A DNA stretch of 64,000 nucleotides from Mesobacterium_A sp034670065. GTDB taxonomy: Bacteria > Pseudomonadota > Alphaproteobacteria > Rhodobacterales > Rhodobacteraceae. This document shows, piece by piece, positions 43,469-51,791 of the stretch (positions within the stretch are counted from its first letter, which is position 1; every line of letters starts with the position of its first letter). A model generated the notes under the pieces. The model worked only from the letters and a program-made list of their open reading frames with translations. It did not search any database and was not told the DNA's origin. A program made the position numbers and the translations under genes. The stretch spans positions 8,104 to 72,103 of the forward strand of contig JAXMOG010000010.1 in NCBI GenBank assembly GCA_034670065.1, read 5' to 3'.

Positions 43469-44433
43469 CCGCCCTGCCTCAGCACTTGGGTCATCTGCGC
43501 CAAGACCGACACGGCAATTTCTGCCGGACCCGCCGCCCCAATGTTCAGCCCAATCGGCCCGTGAATGCGTTCAATCTGGGCGTCCGAGAAGCCTTTGTCT
43601 TTCAACCGGGCCACACGTTTGGCATGGGTGCGCGTTGACCCCAATGCACCGATATAGAAACACCCGGCTTCCAGCGCCTTTTCAAGTGCTGGATCATCCA
43701 GCTTGGGATCATGGGTCAGAAGGCACAGCGCCGTGCGCCCATCCAGCCCCAACGCGGCCACGGCCTCATCCGGCCAGTCATGCACCAATGTTTCGTCGGG
43801 AAAACGTGCGGCAGAGGCAAAAGCCTCTCGCGGGTCCACAATCACCGGGTCATAGCCCGCGATCCGCGCCATGGGCACCAGCGCTTGCGCAATATGTACC
43901 GCGCCCACAACAATCAGACGCAAAGGCGGGTTGTGGATCGTCACAAAGGACCGGCTGTCATCCTCAAAACCGGATCGATCCATGCGAAACCGGGTGCTGT
44001 GACCGTCAAAGTCCAACCGCCGCGCCCCAGTGTCCAAGTCTGCCACATAGGCCACAGGCCGACGAGCGTGCCGCGCAGCCACCAGATCCGCCAACATGTC
44101 AGCTGACAAAACCGGGCCGACGGGCTCTACCAGAACACGGATTGTACCACCGCACGCCAGCCCAACGGCAAAGGCATCCTGATCGGATACCCCAAATTCC
44201 AACTCGCGCGCTGTGCCTTCTTCCAGCGCCTCCATGGCCTCAACCACAACCGCGCCTTCGACACAGCCACCAGACACGGAACCTGCAATCTGACCATTGC
44301 CGGAAATCGCCAGTTGTGATCCAACCCGACGCGGGGCCGAGCCCCATGTTTGGATCACCGTGGCCAGCGCGGCCCCAACCCCGGCTTTATGCCAAGCAAG
44401 TGCCGTTTCAGGAATATTATCAAAACGTTCCAT
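43465..44433 (-). CDS. XdhC/CoxF-family protein (Mo-cofactor insertion)
   Basis: 322 residues from ATG 44433 (ribosome site GGGAGAGAGG). The N-terminal XdhC_CoxI domain contains TWGSAPRRVGSQLAISGNGQ and SVSGGCVEGAVV. The C-terminal Rossmann domain begins LIVVGAVHIAQALVPMA, with PDETLVHDWPDE and YIGALGSTRTHAKRVARL. XdhC binds molybdopterin and delivers sulfurated cofactor to xanthine dehydrogenase-family enzymes. The operon partner is the molybdopterin-binding protein downstream. The target enzyme genes are not in the window. Confidence 0.9.
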   Translation of the reverse strand: MERFDNIPETALAWHKAGVGAALATVIQTWGSAPRRVGSQLAISGNGQIAGSVSGGCVEGAVVVEAMEALEEGTARELEFGVSDQDAFAVGLACGGTIRVLVEPVGPVLSADMLADLVAARHARRPVAYVADLDTGARRLDFDGHSTRFRMDRSGFEDDSRSFVTIHNPPLRLIVVGAVHIAQALVPMARIAGYDPVIVDPREAFASAARFPDETLVHDWPDEAVAALGLDGRTALCLLTHDPKLDDPALEKALEAGCFYIGALGSTRTHAKRVARLKDKGFSDAQIERIHGPIGLNIGAAGPAEIAVSVLAQMTQVLRQGG

Positions 44434-44633
44434 GGTCGCCTCTCTCCCACACCGTGCCAAAGCCACGGCATAACACTCAGGTCCGCCGAAACTTTCGCCC
44501 CCCTGAACACCCGCTCAGGATGATCCGAAAACCTTGGCACATCGCCTGACGCATAGTCTAGCACCGGCGATGGCTCTGTCGCCCCATCCGAAAGTCGTGC
44601 TTGGCCTGCAATCAGAGGCACCGGCCTGGGTTT

Positions 44634-46109
44634 CTACAGGCTGTAGAGCGCGCCGAATTTGGCTTCCAGATACCCGAGCAACGGTGCCTCGCTGGGCTGC
44701 GCGCCGCAGGCAAAGGCGATCGTGTCGCGCGGCGTGCGCAATCCGCCATGCTGTTGCAGGTTTCCGCGCAACCATTCGGTGGCTTTGCCGGTTTCGCCTT
44801 TGGCCAGCTGGGCATCCAGGTCAGGAACATCGCCACGCAGCGCGTCATACAGACATCCGGCGTACACATTGCCCAACGTATAGGTGGGAAAATAACCAAA
44901 CAGCCCAACGGACCAATGCACATCCTGCAAGACCCCGTTCGACGGCTTGTCGACCGCATAGCCGAAATCGGCCTTGAACCGATCATTCCAAGCCGCTTCC
45001 AGATCGTTGACCGCCAGATCGCCCGAAATCAGCGCCCGTTCCAGATCAAACCGCAGCATAATGTGCAGGTTATATTGCACCTCATCCGCTTCGGTACGGA
45101 TAAAGCCATTTTGAACCCGGTTCACGGCGGCAAAAAACGCATCTTCATCAGCAATCCCAAAATCGCCAAACAGATCGCGCATCCGTGCATATAGCCATCC
45201 CGTGAACGCGCGCGACCGTCCCAGCTGGTTTTCGTAAATCCGGCTTTGGCTTTCATGAACGCCCATCGACACGCCCTGCCCGATTGGCGTCAGCAGATAG
45301 GCTTGATCAATCCCCTGCTCATAGGCGGCGTGGCCAACCTCATGAACCGTTGAATACAGGCAATTGAACGGGTCTTCGGCGCTGGTCCGTGTGGTGATAC
45401 GCACATCATTGCCACTGCCAGAGCTGAAGGGGTGCACGGCCTTGTCAATCCGACCACGTGTCAGATCATAGCCGAATGCCTGGGCCACTTCGCGACTAAG
45501 CGCCAATTGCATCGCATCATCAAACACGCCTGAAACGCCGCCCGGATCAGGTTGATCCAAAATCGCGGCCCGCAACGCAACAAGACGCGGACGCATGGCA
45601 TCAAACATCTGGGACAGATCATCTTGGGTTGCGCCGGGCTCATAGTCATCCAGCAAGGCATCATACAGCGGCCCGCCATCTGCCAAAGCTTGCGCCTCTT
45701 GCTGGCGCAAGGACAGCACGCGCGACAAGACTGGTGCAAACGCGGCAAAATCATCCGCTCCGCGCGCATCGGCCCACGCCATCTGCGCCCCGCTGGTCAC
45801 ACGGGCAATCTCTGCCGCCAGTTCGGCCGGTACTTTTTGCGCCCGCTGCGTGCTGCGCCGGATCAGACGCACCTGCGCCTGCCCCGCAGCGTCCAGCGCG
45901 GTTTCATCAATCTTGGACAGCCAGTCACCAATGCGTGGGTCAGTGCGACGTGCGTGCAGAACACCCTCCATCGCGCCCATCTCTTCGCCGCGTTGTGCCG
46001 AGGCACCGCGCGGCATCATGGTTTCCTGATCCCAGCCAAGACGGCCCGCAATTTGCCCCAGCGCCGCGGTTTCACGCGCGAAGCTCATCAGTTCTTCAAA
46101 CGCCGTCAT
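44634..46109 (-). CDS. M32 family metallocarboxypeptidase
   Basis: 491 residues, all-helical thermostable carboxypeptidase 1 fold. The zinc site is HEVGHAAYEQG (HExxH, near residue 251), with the next ligand in MGVHESQSRIYENQLGRS. DPF-N-like FSSGSGNDVRITTRT and the end domain GNVYAGCLYDAL match the family. It removes C-terminal amino acids from peptides, except Pro, in the cytoplasm. It sits 3 bases after the ctaA gene stop, so co-transcription is likely although roles are unrelated. Confidence 0.92.
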   Translation of the reverse strand: MTAFEELMSFARETAALGQIAGRLGWDQETMMPRGASAQRGEEMGAMEGVLHARRTDPRIGDWLSKIDETALDAAGQAQVRLIRRSTQRAQKVPAELAAEIARVTSGAQMAWADARGADDFAAFAPVLSRVLSLRQQEAQALADGGPLYDALLDDYEPGATQDDLSQMFDAMRPRLVALRAAILDQPDPGGVSGVFDDAMQLALSREVAQAFGYDLTRGRIDKAVHPFSSGSGNDVRITTRTSAEDPFNCLYSTVHEVGHAAYEQGIDQAYLLTPIGQGVSMGVHESQSRIYENQLGRSRAFTGWLYARMRDLFGDFGIADEDAFFAAVNRVQNGFIRTEADEVQYNLHIMLRFDLERALISGDLAVNDLEAAWNDRFKADFGYAVDKPSNGVLQDVHWSVGLFGYFPTYTLGNVYAGCLYDALRGDVPDLDAQLAKGETGKATEWLRGNLQQHGGLRTPRDTIAFACGAQPSEAPLLGYLEAKFGALYSL

Positions 46110-46112
46110 GGC

Positions 46113-47255
46113 TCAATTCCCTCGGATAGATTGCGGTTTTGGATAGCCCGCGCCAAACCGTGCTCGCAGGATCAGAACCCACAGCACAACCGCACCGATC
46201 TGGTGTGTGATCGCAATATGCATCTGCGCCATATACAAAACGGTGACGATCCCCAGAACCATCTGCAAAACCAGCATGGCCAGAACAGCGTTGAACCGGA
46301 ACCGCGTATCCACATTGGCCGACTTGCGTGCACGCAGCCAGACCACCACGCCAAAGATCATCAGCAAGTAACCCGCCATGCGGTGAATGAACTGCACCAA
46401 CCCGGCGTTTTCAAAGAAATTCCGCCAAACTGGCGTGATATCAAACGGATACGGCGGCAAGAAGCCACCGGCCATCAGCGGCCAATCGTTATAGGTGCGC
46501 CCAGCGTCGATACCGGCAACAAGCGCCCCCAGCAGGATTTGCAGAAACGCAAAATGCAGCAAACCGGTGCTCATGCTGAACAGTTTGGCCTCGCGGTCAC
46601 GGCGGGCCTGCATCAATGCACGCTCTTCACGCCCCAGATGGAACACGTACCAAGCGATAAAGCCCAAGATGACAAAGGCCAGACCAAGATGCGTGGCAAG
46701 CCTGTACGAGGCCACATCCAGCGCCTGCCCACCAAGACCAGAGGATACCATCCACCAGCCTACAGCGCCCTGCAAGCCGCCAAGCGCGCCCAAGGAAAGC
46801 AGCCGGCCCGTCCAGCCAACCGGAATCTTGCGCAGAGCCAAAAAGCCGAAGAAGCCAACAGCCCAGACCAATCCAACCACGCGACCAAGCAAACGATGGC
46901 CCCATTCCCACCAATAGATGGTTTGGAATTCGGCCAGACTCATGCCTTTGTTTTGCAGCTGGTATTCCGGAATGGTCTGATATTTCTCAAACTCGGATTG
47001 CCAGTCCGCCGCGTTCAGCGGAGGAATCGCGCCGGTGACGGGCTTCCATTCGGTGATCGACAACCCGCTGTCGGTCAATCGGGTCAACCCGCCGACAACG
47101 ATCATCGCCATGACCAGTGCGAACAGCACCATCAGCCAAATGCGAATAGCCCCCCGCGCGCCGCGGCGGCCCTGATCGATCATACCGCCCTTTGGCGTAT
47201 CCTTGGGCTTGGTATCGCTGCCCACTTCCTCAAAAATGCTGCGCTTTGCGCTCAT
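46113..47255 (-). CDS. ctaA: heme A synthase (COX15/CtaA)
   Basis: 380 residues from ATG 47255. Eight membrane helices carry the heme-binding histidines, for example in WWEWGHRLLGRVVG, RLATHLGLAFVILG, QFIHRMAGYLL and HIAITHQIGAVV. Characteristic GGLTRLTDSGLSITEWKPV near residue 55 is the COX15 signature. The enzyme oxidises the heme O methyl group to make heme A for aa3-type cytochrome oxidases at the inner membrane. A longer upstream frame overlaps the next gene and lacks conserved features, so the shorter start is preferred. Confidence 0.93.
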   Translation of the reverse strand: MSAKRSIFEEVGSDTKPKDTPKGGMIDQGRRGARGAIRIWLMVLFALVMAMIVVGGLTRLTDSGLSITEWKPVTGAIPPLNAADWQSEFEKYQTIPEYQLQNKGMSLAEFQTIYWWEWGHRLLGRVVGLVWAVGFFGFLALRKIPVGWTGRLLSLGALGGLQGAVGWWMVSSGLGGQALDVASYRLATHLGLAFVILGFIAWYVFHLGREERALMQARRDREAKLFSMSTGLLHFAFLQILLGALVAGIDAGRTYNDWPLMAGGFLPPYPFDITPVWRNFFENAGLVQFIHRMAGYLLMIFGVVVWLRARKSANVDTRFRFNAVLAMLVLQMVLGIVTVLYMAQMHIAITHQIGAVVLWVLILRARFGAGYPKPQSIRGN

Positions 47256-47311
47256 CTTGTGCACCTTGACTTGTTTGGCGGACCCTAGGCCCGCTTCTAA
47301 CTGGCGTCCAG

Positions 47312-48058
47312 TCAGTCGCCCCGTTCCTTCCAACGGACCATCTGACGCATGATCCCATGCATCATTTGGACATCGGCCCGTGTCAGACGTAGGCGGCTAA
47401 ACAGATTTCGCAAGTTCATTTTCATCCCCGGCCCCTTTGCGGGCGGGAAGAAGAACCCGGCTGTCTCCAACCGCTGTTCATATTGTTCGTACAGCTTTTC
47501 CATTTCGATGGTGCTGGCCCATTCGGTTCCGGCCAGTTCCATCTCTTCGCCCGGTCCCTCCAGCGCCACGCGTTGCCATTCATAGGCTGTCAGCAACACG
47601 CATTGCGCTAGGTTAAGTGACGCGAACTCTGGGTTCACCGGAACCGAAATAATGGCATTGGCCACAGCAATATCATCGTTTTCCAGCCCGGCACGTTCTG
47701 GCCCGAACAACACCGCCACCTTTTCACCAGCGGCAATCTTTTCACGTGCAACCTGCATCGCACGTTCGGGCGTATAGATCGGCTTGGTCAGGCCGCGCTG
47801 ACGGGCGGTGGTGGCCAGAACAAAACTGCAATCGGCCACGGCGTCGACTGTTGTCTGGGAAACCACGGCTTCATCCAGCAACCGGCCCGCCCCACTGGAC
47901 ATAGCCACGGCGCGCGGATTGGGCCAGCCGTCACGCGGCGCGACCAGCCGCATACGGTCCAATCCGAAATTCCACATCGCACGCGAGGCCGCGCCGATAT
48001 TTTCGCCCATTTGCGGGCGCACCAAGACGAAAGCGGGCTGCGGATTGGGGCTGGGCAT
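47312..48058 (-). CDS. TrmJ-like RNA 2'-O-methyltransferase (SpoU/TrmH knot)
   Basis: 248 residues from ATG 48058, preceded by ACAGGAG. The SPOUT knot is visible in FVLVRPQMGENIGAASRAM (motif 1), VLFGPERAGLENDDI (motif 2) and SLNLAQCVLLTAYEW (motif 3). A C-terminal helical extension (about residues 165-248) fits TrmJ, which methylates position 32 of tRNAs, more than TrmH. It could also act on rRNA. Upstream of ctaA on the same strand, with 56 bases between. Confidence 0.9.
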   Translation of the reverse strand: MPSPNPQPAFVLVRPQMGENIGAASRAMWNFGLDRMRLVAPRDGWPNPRAVAMSSGAGRLLDEAVVSQTTVDAVADCSFVLATTARQRGLTKPIYTPERAMQVAREKIAAGEKVAVLFGPERAGLENDDIAVANAIISVPVNPEFASLNLAQCVLLTAYEWQRVALEGPGEEMELAGTEWASTIEMEKLYEQYEQRLETAGFFFPPAKGPGMKMNLRNLFSRLRLTRADVQMMHGIMRQMVRWKERGD

Positions 48059-48188
48059 GAATACTCCTGTCACCTGTCGCCGGACTGACTACGCAAGGCC
48101 GGTGCCCGGCGCAAGATGCCCCGATAGGGGCTTTGCCCCAGTCCTAACCCGCGTATCATGGGAAGGAACCAATTTTGAGGGGGTCCGA

Positions 48189-48524
48189 ATGGCCTATGAC
48201 GAAGGTTTGGTGCAGATGATGCGCGAAGATTTGGCCGGTTATCCAAACATTCGCGAAGTCAAAATGTTCGGTGGTCTGTGCTTTATGAAAGACGGCCATA
48301 TGCTGTGCGGCGTCCACAAAGGCGGCGCGATGTACCGTGTGGGCAAAGAACGATCTGCCGCGGCATTGGCCTTACCCGGTGCCAAGATCATGGATATGAC
48401 CGGGCGCCAGATGCCAGCAATCGTCGATATTGCGCCAGATGCCGTGGCTGATGACGACCTAAGAGCGCAATGGTTGGCACTGGCGCTGCAAAACGTATCC
48501 AGCCTGCCGCCGAAAGATACGTAA
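48189..48524 (+). CDS. TfoX N-terminal domain protein
   Basis: 111 residues from ATG 48189, preceded by GAGGGGG. It matches the TfoX_N domain: MREDLAGYPNIREVKMFGGL, then CFMKDGHMLCGVHKGGAMYRVG. The C-terminal half of TfoX is missing; a separate C-domain gene lies 32 kb upstream at 16315. The role in this organism is not established. It is divergent from the TrmJ gene. Confidence 0.87.
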   Translation: MAYDEGLVQMMREDLAGYPNIREVKMFGGLCFMKDGHMLCGVHKGGAMYRVGKERSAAALALPGAKIMDMTGRQMPAIVDIAPDAVADDDLRAQWLALALQNVSSLPPKDT

Positions 48525-48587
48525 TTTCAATGGTAAAACCGGTCAGATACTTGTAATACGGCGCGAAACAGACCCGGAGCCTTAATC

Positions 48588-49208
48588 ATGGCCGAAACCG
48601 AGCAGCCGCAGATTTACCTGATCACCCCGCCCAGTTTCGACTTGGCGACATATCCCGACCAGCTTTCCAAAGTTTTGGACGCGGTCGATATCGCATGCCT
48701 ACGTCTCAGCTTGGCCACCCGCGACGAAGATTCCTTGTCGCGCGCGGCGGATACTTTGCGCGAAGTGGCACACCGTCATGATGTGGCCTTGGTGATCGAC
48801 ACCCATGTGGTGCTGGCCCAACGGCTGGGGCTTGATGGCGTCCACCTGATTGATGGCGCACGTTCTGTCCGCTACGCCCGCAAAGAGCTGGGCGAAGACG
48901 CCATTGTTGGCGCGTATTGTGGCCAATCCCGGCACGACGGTATGAACGCCGGTGAAGCGGGCGCTGATTACGTCAGCTTTGGTCCCATCGGGCAAACCAC
49001 GCTGGGCGATGGCGCCATCGTGGAACGGAACCTCTTTGAATGGTGGTCGCAAGTGATTGAGCTGCCCATCGTGGCAGAGGGTGCTGTGACCGAAGATTTG
49101 ATCAGTGATTTCGCCCCTGTGACCGATTTCTTTGCCATTGGTGAAGAAATTTGGAACACGGATGATCCATTGGCCACGTTGAAACAGCTGATGGCGGCAA
49201 TGTCCTAA
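48588..49208 (+). CDS. thiamine phosphate synthase-like protein (ThiE/TenI)
   Basis: 206 residues of TIM-barrel ThiE fold. It aligns through ACLRLSLATRDEDSL, VALVIDTHVVLAQRLGLDGVHL, DAIVGAYCGQSRHDGMNAGEA and GADYVSFGPIGQT. The phosphate loop is near VAEGAVTED. Some residues differ from canonical ThiE: the usual HxGQ after DGVHL is IDGARSV, and the H-S motif is CGQSRHD. It may be a divergent paralogue (TenI-like) rather than the main thiamine phosphate synthase. No other thi genes are adjacent. Confidence 0.78.
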   Translation: MAETEQPQIYLITPPSFDLATYPDQLSKVLDAVDIACLRLSLATRDEDSLSRAADTLREVAHRHDVALVIDTHVVLAQRLGLDGVHLIDGARSVRYARKELGEDAIVGAYCGQSRHDGMNAGEAGADYVSFGPIGQTTLGDGAIVERNLFEWWSQVIELPIVAEGAVTEDLISDFAPVTDFFAIGEEIWNTDDPLATLKQLMAAMS

Positions 49209-49267
49209 GCCATCAATTGGCACTGCGTCGGCCAATCACTTTGGCCCGCGCGCTTTTGATCCGTCAC

Positions 49268-50098
49268 TCACTCTTGCACAATGGCCAGGTCATGCCCGCG
49301 GCGGACCTGGTCTTCGACATGGCGCGCCAAAGATTTTCGGTTGGCAAAGTCATCCACCCGGACCGGCGGATGATAGATCAATTCCACACGCCCCTGGCGC
49401 CGTGGCGCCAACACCTGCAATAGATGCGGACCGAAATCCATATCCCCCCACCAGCCGTAATACCGCCGGTCCGCGCCTTTGGGCGCGTGATACACAACGC
49501 TGACCGCTTGAACTTGCAGATCATGGTGCAGCTTGTCCGAAAAGAACGCGGCAAACAGCGTTGATTTGAACCCCAGCACCCGCAACCCATCGGTTGATGT
49601 CCCTTCGGGAAAGAACAACAACCGGTGCCCCGCCAGCAGCCGCGTTTCGAACAGCTGTGTCTGCGCCTGCGCCTCGCGCCGGTCGCGCTTGATAAACACC
49701 GTCCCCGTGGCGCGTGCCAACAGGCCAATACCGGGCCAATCTGCGACTTCGGATTTAGAGACGAAATACACGTTCTTGCGGGCGTTCAGCGCAAAAATAT
49801 CCAACCAAGACGAATGGTTGGCCACAATCGCACCGGGCCCCTTGATACGCGGGCCACTGGTTGTCAACGGCAAACGCATGATGACAAAAGCGGATCGGCA
49901 AACAGCCCGCGTGATAAACGGCGTCACCGGGCGGTTCAGACCAAACACCGGACGCTCGATCATCCGGATCAGGAAATGCACCAGCAAGCCAATCACCAAC
50001 ACGGAAATCAAGATGCCACCACGCCAGACGATGCGCATCCAATCCCCCACGGTGAAACACACCGGTTCTGGCGGCGCGGCGTCATTCCATGTGGTCAT
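49268..50098 (-). CDS. olsA: 1-acyl lyso-lipid O-acyltransferase, probable OlsA
   Basis: 276 residues of PlsC type. After an N-terminal membrane helix (ILISVLVIGLLVHFLI) come the acyltransferase motifs NHSSWLDI (HX4D), GTVFIKRDRREAQ, and FPEGTSTDG, ending with basic residues. Its start overlaps the olsB stop by 4 bases. In alphaproteobacteria this pair makes ornithine lipids: OlsB acylates ornithine and OlsA adds the second chain. A general lysophosphatidate acyltransferase is the alternative, but the coupling to olsB favours OlsA. Confidence 0.87.
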   Translation of the reverse strand: MTTWNDAAPPEPVCFTVGDWMRIVWRGGILISVLVIGLLVHFLIRMIERPVFGLNRPVTPFITRAVCRSAFVIMRLPLTTSGPRIKGPGAIVANHSSWLDIFALNARKNVYFVSKSEVADWPGIGLLARATGTVFIKRDRREAQAQTQLFETRLLAGHRLLFFPEGTSTDGLRVLGFKSTLFAAFFSDKLHHDLQVQAVSVVYHAPKGADRRYYGWWGDMDFGPHLLQVLAPRRQGRVELIYHPPVRVDDFANRKSLARHVEDQVRRGHDLAIVQE

Positions 50099-50856
50099 GA
50101 TCTGGCACCGGAATACATGGCCCGTTGCCGTTCATTCAATCTGGCGGTGTCCAGCACCAGACAAACATCCGTGGTATTGAAAGCCTGATCGACAAAAGCG
50201 CCATCCCCAACGCACCCGCCCAAACGCAGGTAGGATTTGATCAGCGACGGCATTTCACGCGCCGCACGTTTACGGTCAATCAGTTCGGAGGGCACAAGGT
50301 TCATCGGCTGATACTGCCGTGCCCGCACGCGCAGGGCTTCGGGGGCCAGATACCGTTCATGCAGTTGTGACAAAGGATGCGCCAGTTCCTGTGGATCGGT
50401 GCCATGAAAACTGGCCACCCCGAACAGCACCTGAATCTCATGGTCTGCAACGTAGTCAGCCAGCCCCTGCCACATCTGGAACAGGGCTGTTCCACCGCGA
50501 TAATCGGGATGCACACAAGACCGGCCCAGTTCCAAAAGCTTAAGGCCAGACTGACGCAGCAAGGTCAGATCATATTCATCTTCGGAATAAAACTGCCCCG
50601 CCGATTGCGCCGCGTCTTCGCGCAGCAATCGGTAAACACCAACCACCGGTGCACCCTCGCGTGCGTGATCTTGCAACAGCAGATGATCGACAAATGCATC
50701 AAAGCGGTCAATTTCCAAGCGCGCATCATGATCTACATCCGCGCCACTGCCGCCCAGTTCTTCGACAAACACATCATACCGCAACCGCTGGGCGGCCTGC
50801 ACATCCTTTGGGCTTTGGGCCAGCCGGACTGAAAACTTCGGTGCGATTGCCTGCAT
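50095..50856 (-). CDS. olsB: L-ornithine N-alpha-acyltransferase (OlsB, GNAT/hemolysin-like)
   Basis: 253 residues from ATG 50856. The GNAT fold carries RLRYDVFVEELGGSGADVDH, DHLLLQDHAREGAPVVGVYR, FYSEDEYDLTLL and LELGRSCVHPDYRGG, all typical of OlsB. It transfers a 3-hydroxy fatty acyl group from ACP to ornithine, the first step of phosphate-free ornithine-lipid synthesis. A longer upstream frame to 50916 exists but the 20-residue extension lacks typical sequence. It is operonic with olsA. Confidence 0.92.
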   Translation of the reverse strand: MQAIAPKFSVRLAQSPKDVQAAQRLRYDVFVEELGGSGADVDHDARLEIDRFDAFVDHLLLQDHAREGAPVVGVYRLLREDAAQSAGQFYSEDEYDLTLLRQSGLKLLELGRSCVHPDYRGGTALFQMWQGLADYVADHEIQVLFGVASFHGTDPQELAHPLSQLHERYLAPEALRVRARQYQPMNLVPSELIDRKRAAREMPSLIKSYLRLGGCVGDGAFVDQAFNTTDVCLVLDTARLNERQRAMYSGARS

Positions 50857-50975
50857 GGGACTTGAGCTTCCTGCGCATTTTGATGGACTTCTAGGCAAGG
50901 CAAAGTGCCGTGGCAACCCGCAGCCAACGCCGCGATTTCGACGTTAACTAATCATAAATACGAACCGTTCCACCA

Positions 50976-51158
50976 TTAGTTGTGGAAAACCGGAACTAAG
51001 ACAATACGGCTACCGTCAATGACAACCTTACCCTGTTCGCGGAAATTCACTGTGATTTTCCCACCAATATTGGATTGCACCTGCCCGACGCCCCATTCGG
51101 GTTCGTCAGGATGTTGGACCAGCATTCCCGGCTCCAGCACACTGTTCAGATCGTTCAT
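50976..51158 (-). CDS. DUF3553 protein
   Basis: 60 residues. It has the short DUF3553 module: LEPGMLVQHPDEPEWGVGQV, then GGKITVNFREQGKVVIDGSRI, which forms a small beta-barrel. The sequence resembles the CarD/UvrD tail domain that binds RNA polymerase, but stand-alone forms are uncharacterised. It is divergent from chpT with 27 bases between, and the region is widely conserved in Rhodobacterales by impression, not by search. Confidence 0.85.
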   Translation of the reverse strand: MNDLNSVLEPGMLVQHPDEPEWGVGQVQSNIGGKITVNFREQGKVVIDGSRIVLVPVFHN

Positions 51159-51185
51159 GTCGGTTCCCTTTCAAGGAGCAATCGG

Positions 51186-51791
51186 ATGAGCAAAACCAGC
51201 TTTGATTTGCCAGCTGTGATCAGTTCGCGCATTTGTCATGACCTCATTAGCCCGATTGGCGCAATCAGCAATGGGATTGAACTGCTCAGCATGTCTGACT
51301 CTGGCCCATTGTCGCCGGAAATGGAATTGATCCGTGACAGCTGTGCCTTTGCCAATGCACGCATTCGGTTTTTTCGGATCGCGTTTGGCCAAGCGCGGCC
51401 GGGATTTTCGCAACCCGCTCGTGAAATTCATGATGTTTTGGGCGAATTGGCCAAAAGCTCTCGGGTGCAGTTCAAATGGTCCGGCAGCGAGTCGCCTGAC
51501 CGTTGCGACGTACAAATGGCCTTTCTGGCGGCGATGTGCCTGGAAGCCGTCATGCCTCGGGGCGGCACCATCACCCTGTCCGACAACAGAGGCGAAGTGC
51601 ATGCGACCTGTGACGGCGCGACGGAAATCGCCCGTGATCACGAAATCTGGGCGGCGTTGTCACATGAAGCCGACAGCGAAGAAACGCCGCCTGCAGCGCA
51701 GGCGGCCATGTTGTGCAATGTCGCTGATCGTCAGTCTCGCAGTATTTTGTCCGACCCGATCACCGGGCGCATCACCCTGCGGCCAGAGTGA
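51186..51791 (+). CDS. chpT: histidine phosphotransferase ChpT
   Basis: 201 residues. The N-terminal helical hairpin has the phosphorylatable His18 in SRICHDLISPIGAISNGIEL, the ChpT signature. The C-terminal part is a degenerate HATPase-like domain that lacks ATP-binding motifs. ChpT passes phosphoryl groups from CckA to CtrA, which in Rhodobacterales controls motility and gene-transfer-agent production. A ribosome site AAGGAGC is 6 bases upstream of ATG. It abuts the convergent proA stop with no spacing. Confidence 0.9.
   Translation: MSKTSFDLPAVISSRICHDLISPIGAISNGIELLSMSDSGPLSPEMELIRDSCAFANARIRFFRIAFGQARPGFSQPAREIHDVLGELAKSSRVQFKWSGSESPDRCDVQMAFLAAMCLEAVMPRGGTITLSDNRGEVHATCDGATEIARDHEIWAALSHEADSEETPPAAQAAMLCNVADRQSRSILSDPITGRITLRPE

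Noticed and set aside
43194..44549. Plus-strand frame of 451 codons opposite XdhC and the molybdopterin-binding gene
   Set aside because: Antisense shadow; Pro/His/Gln-rich with no motif.
45552..47288. Plus-strand frame of 578 codons opposite M32 carboxypeptidase and ctaA
   Set aside because: Antisense shadow crossing two well-defined minus-strand genes.
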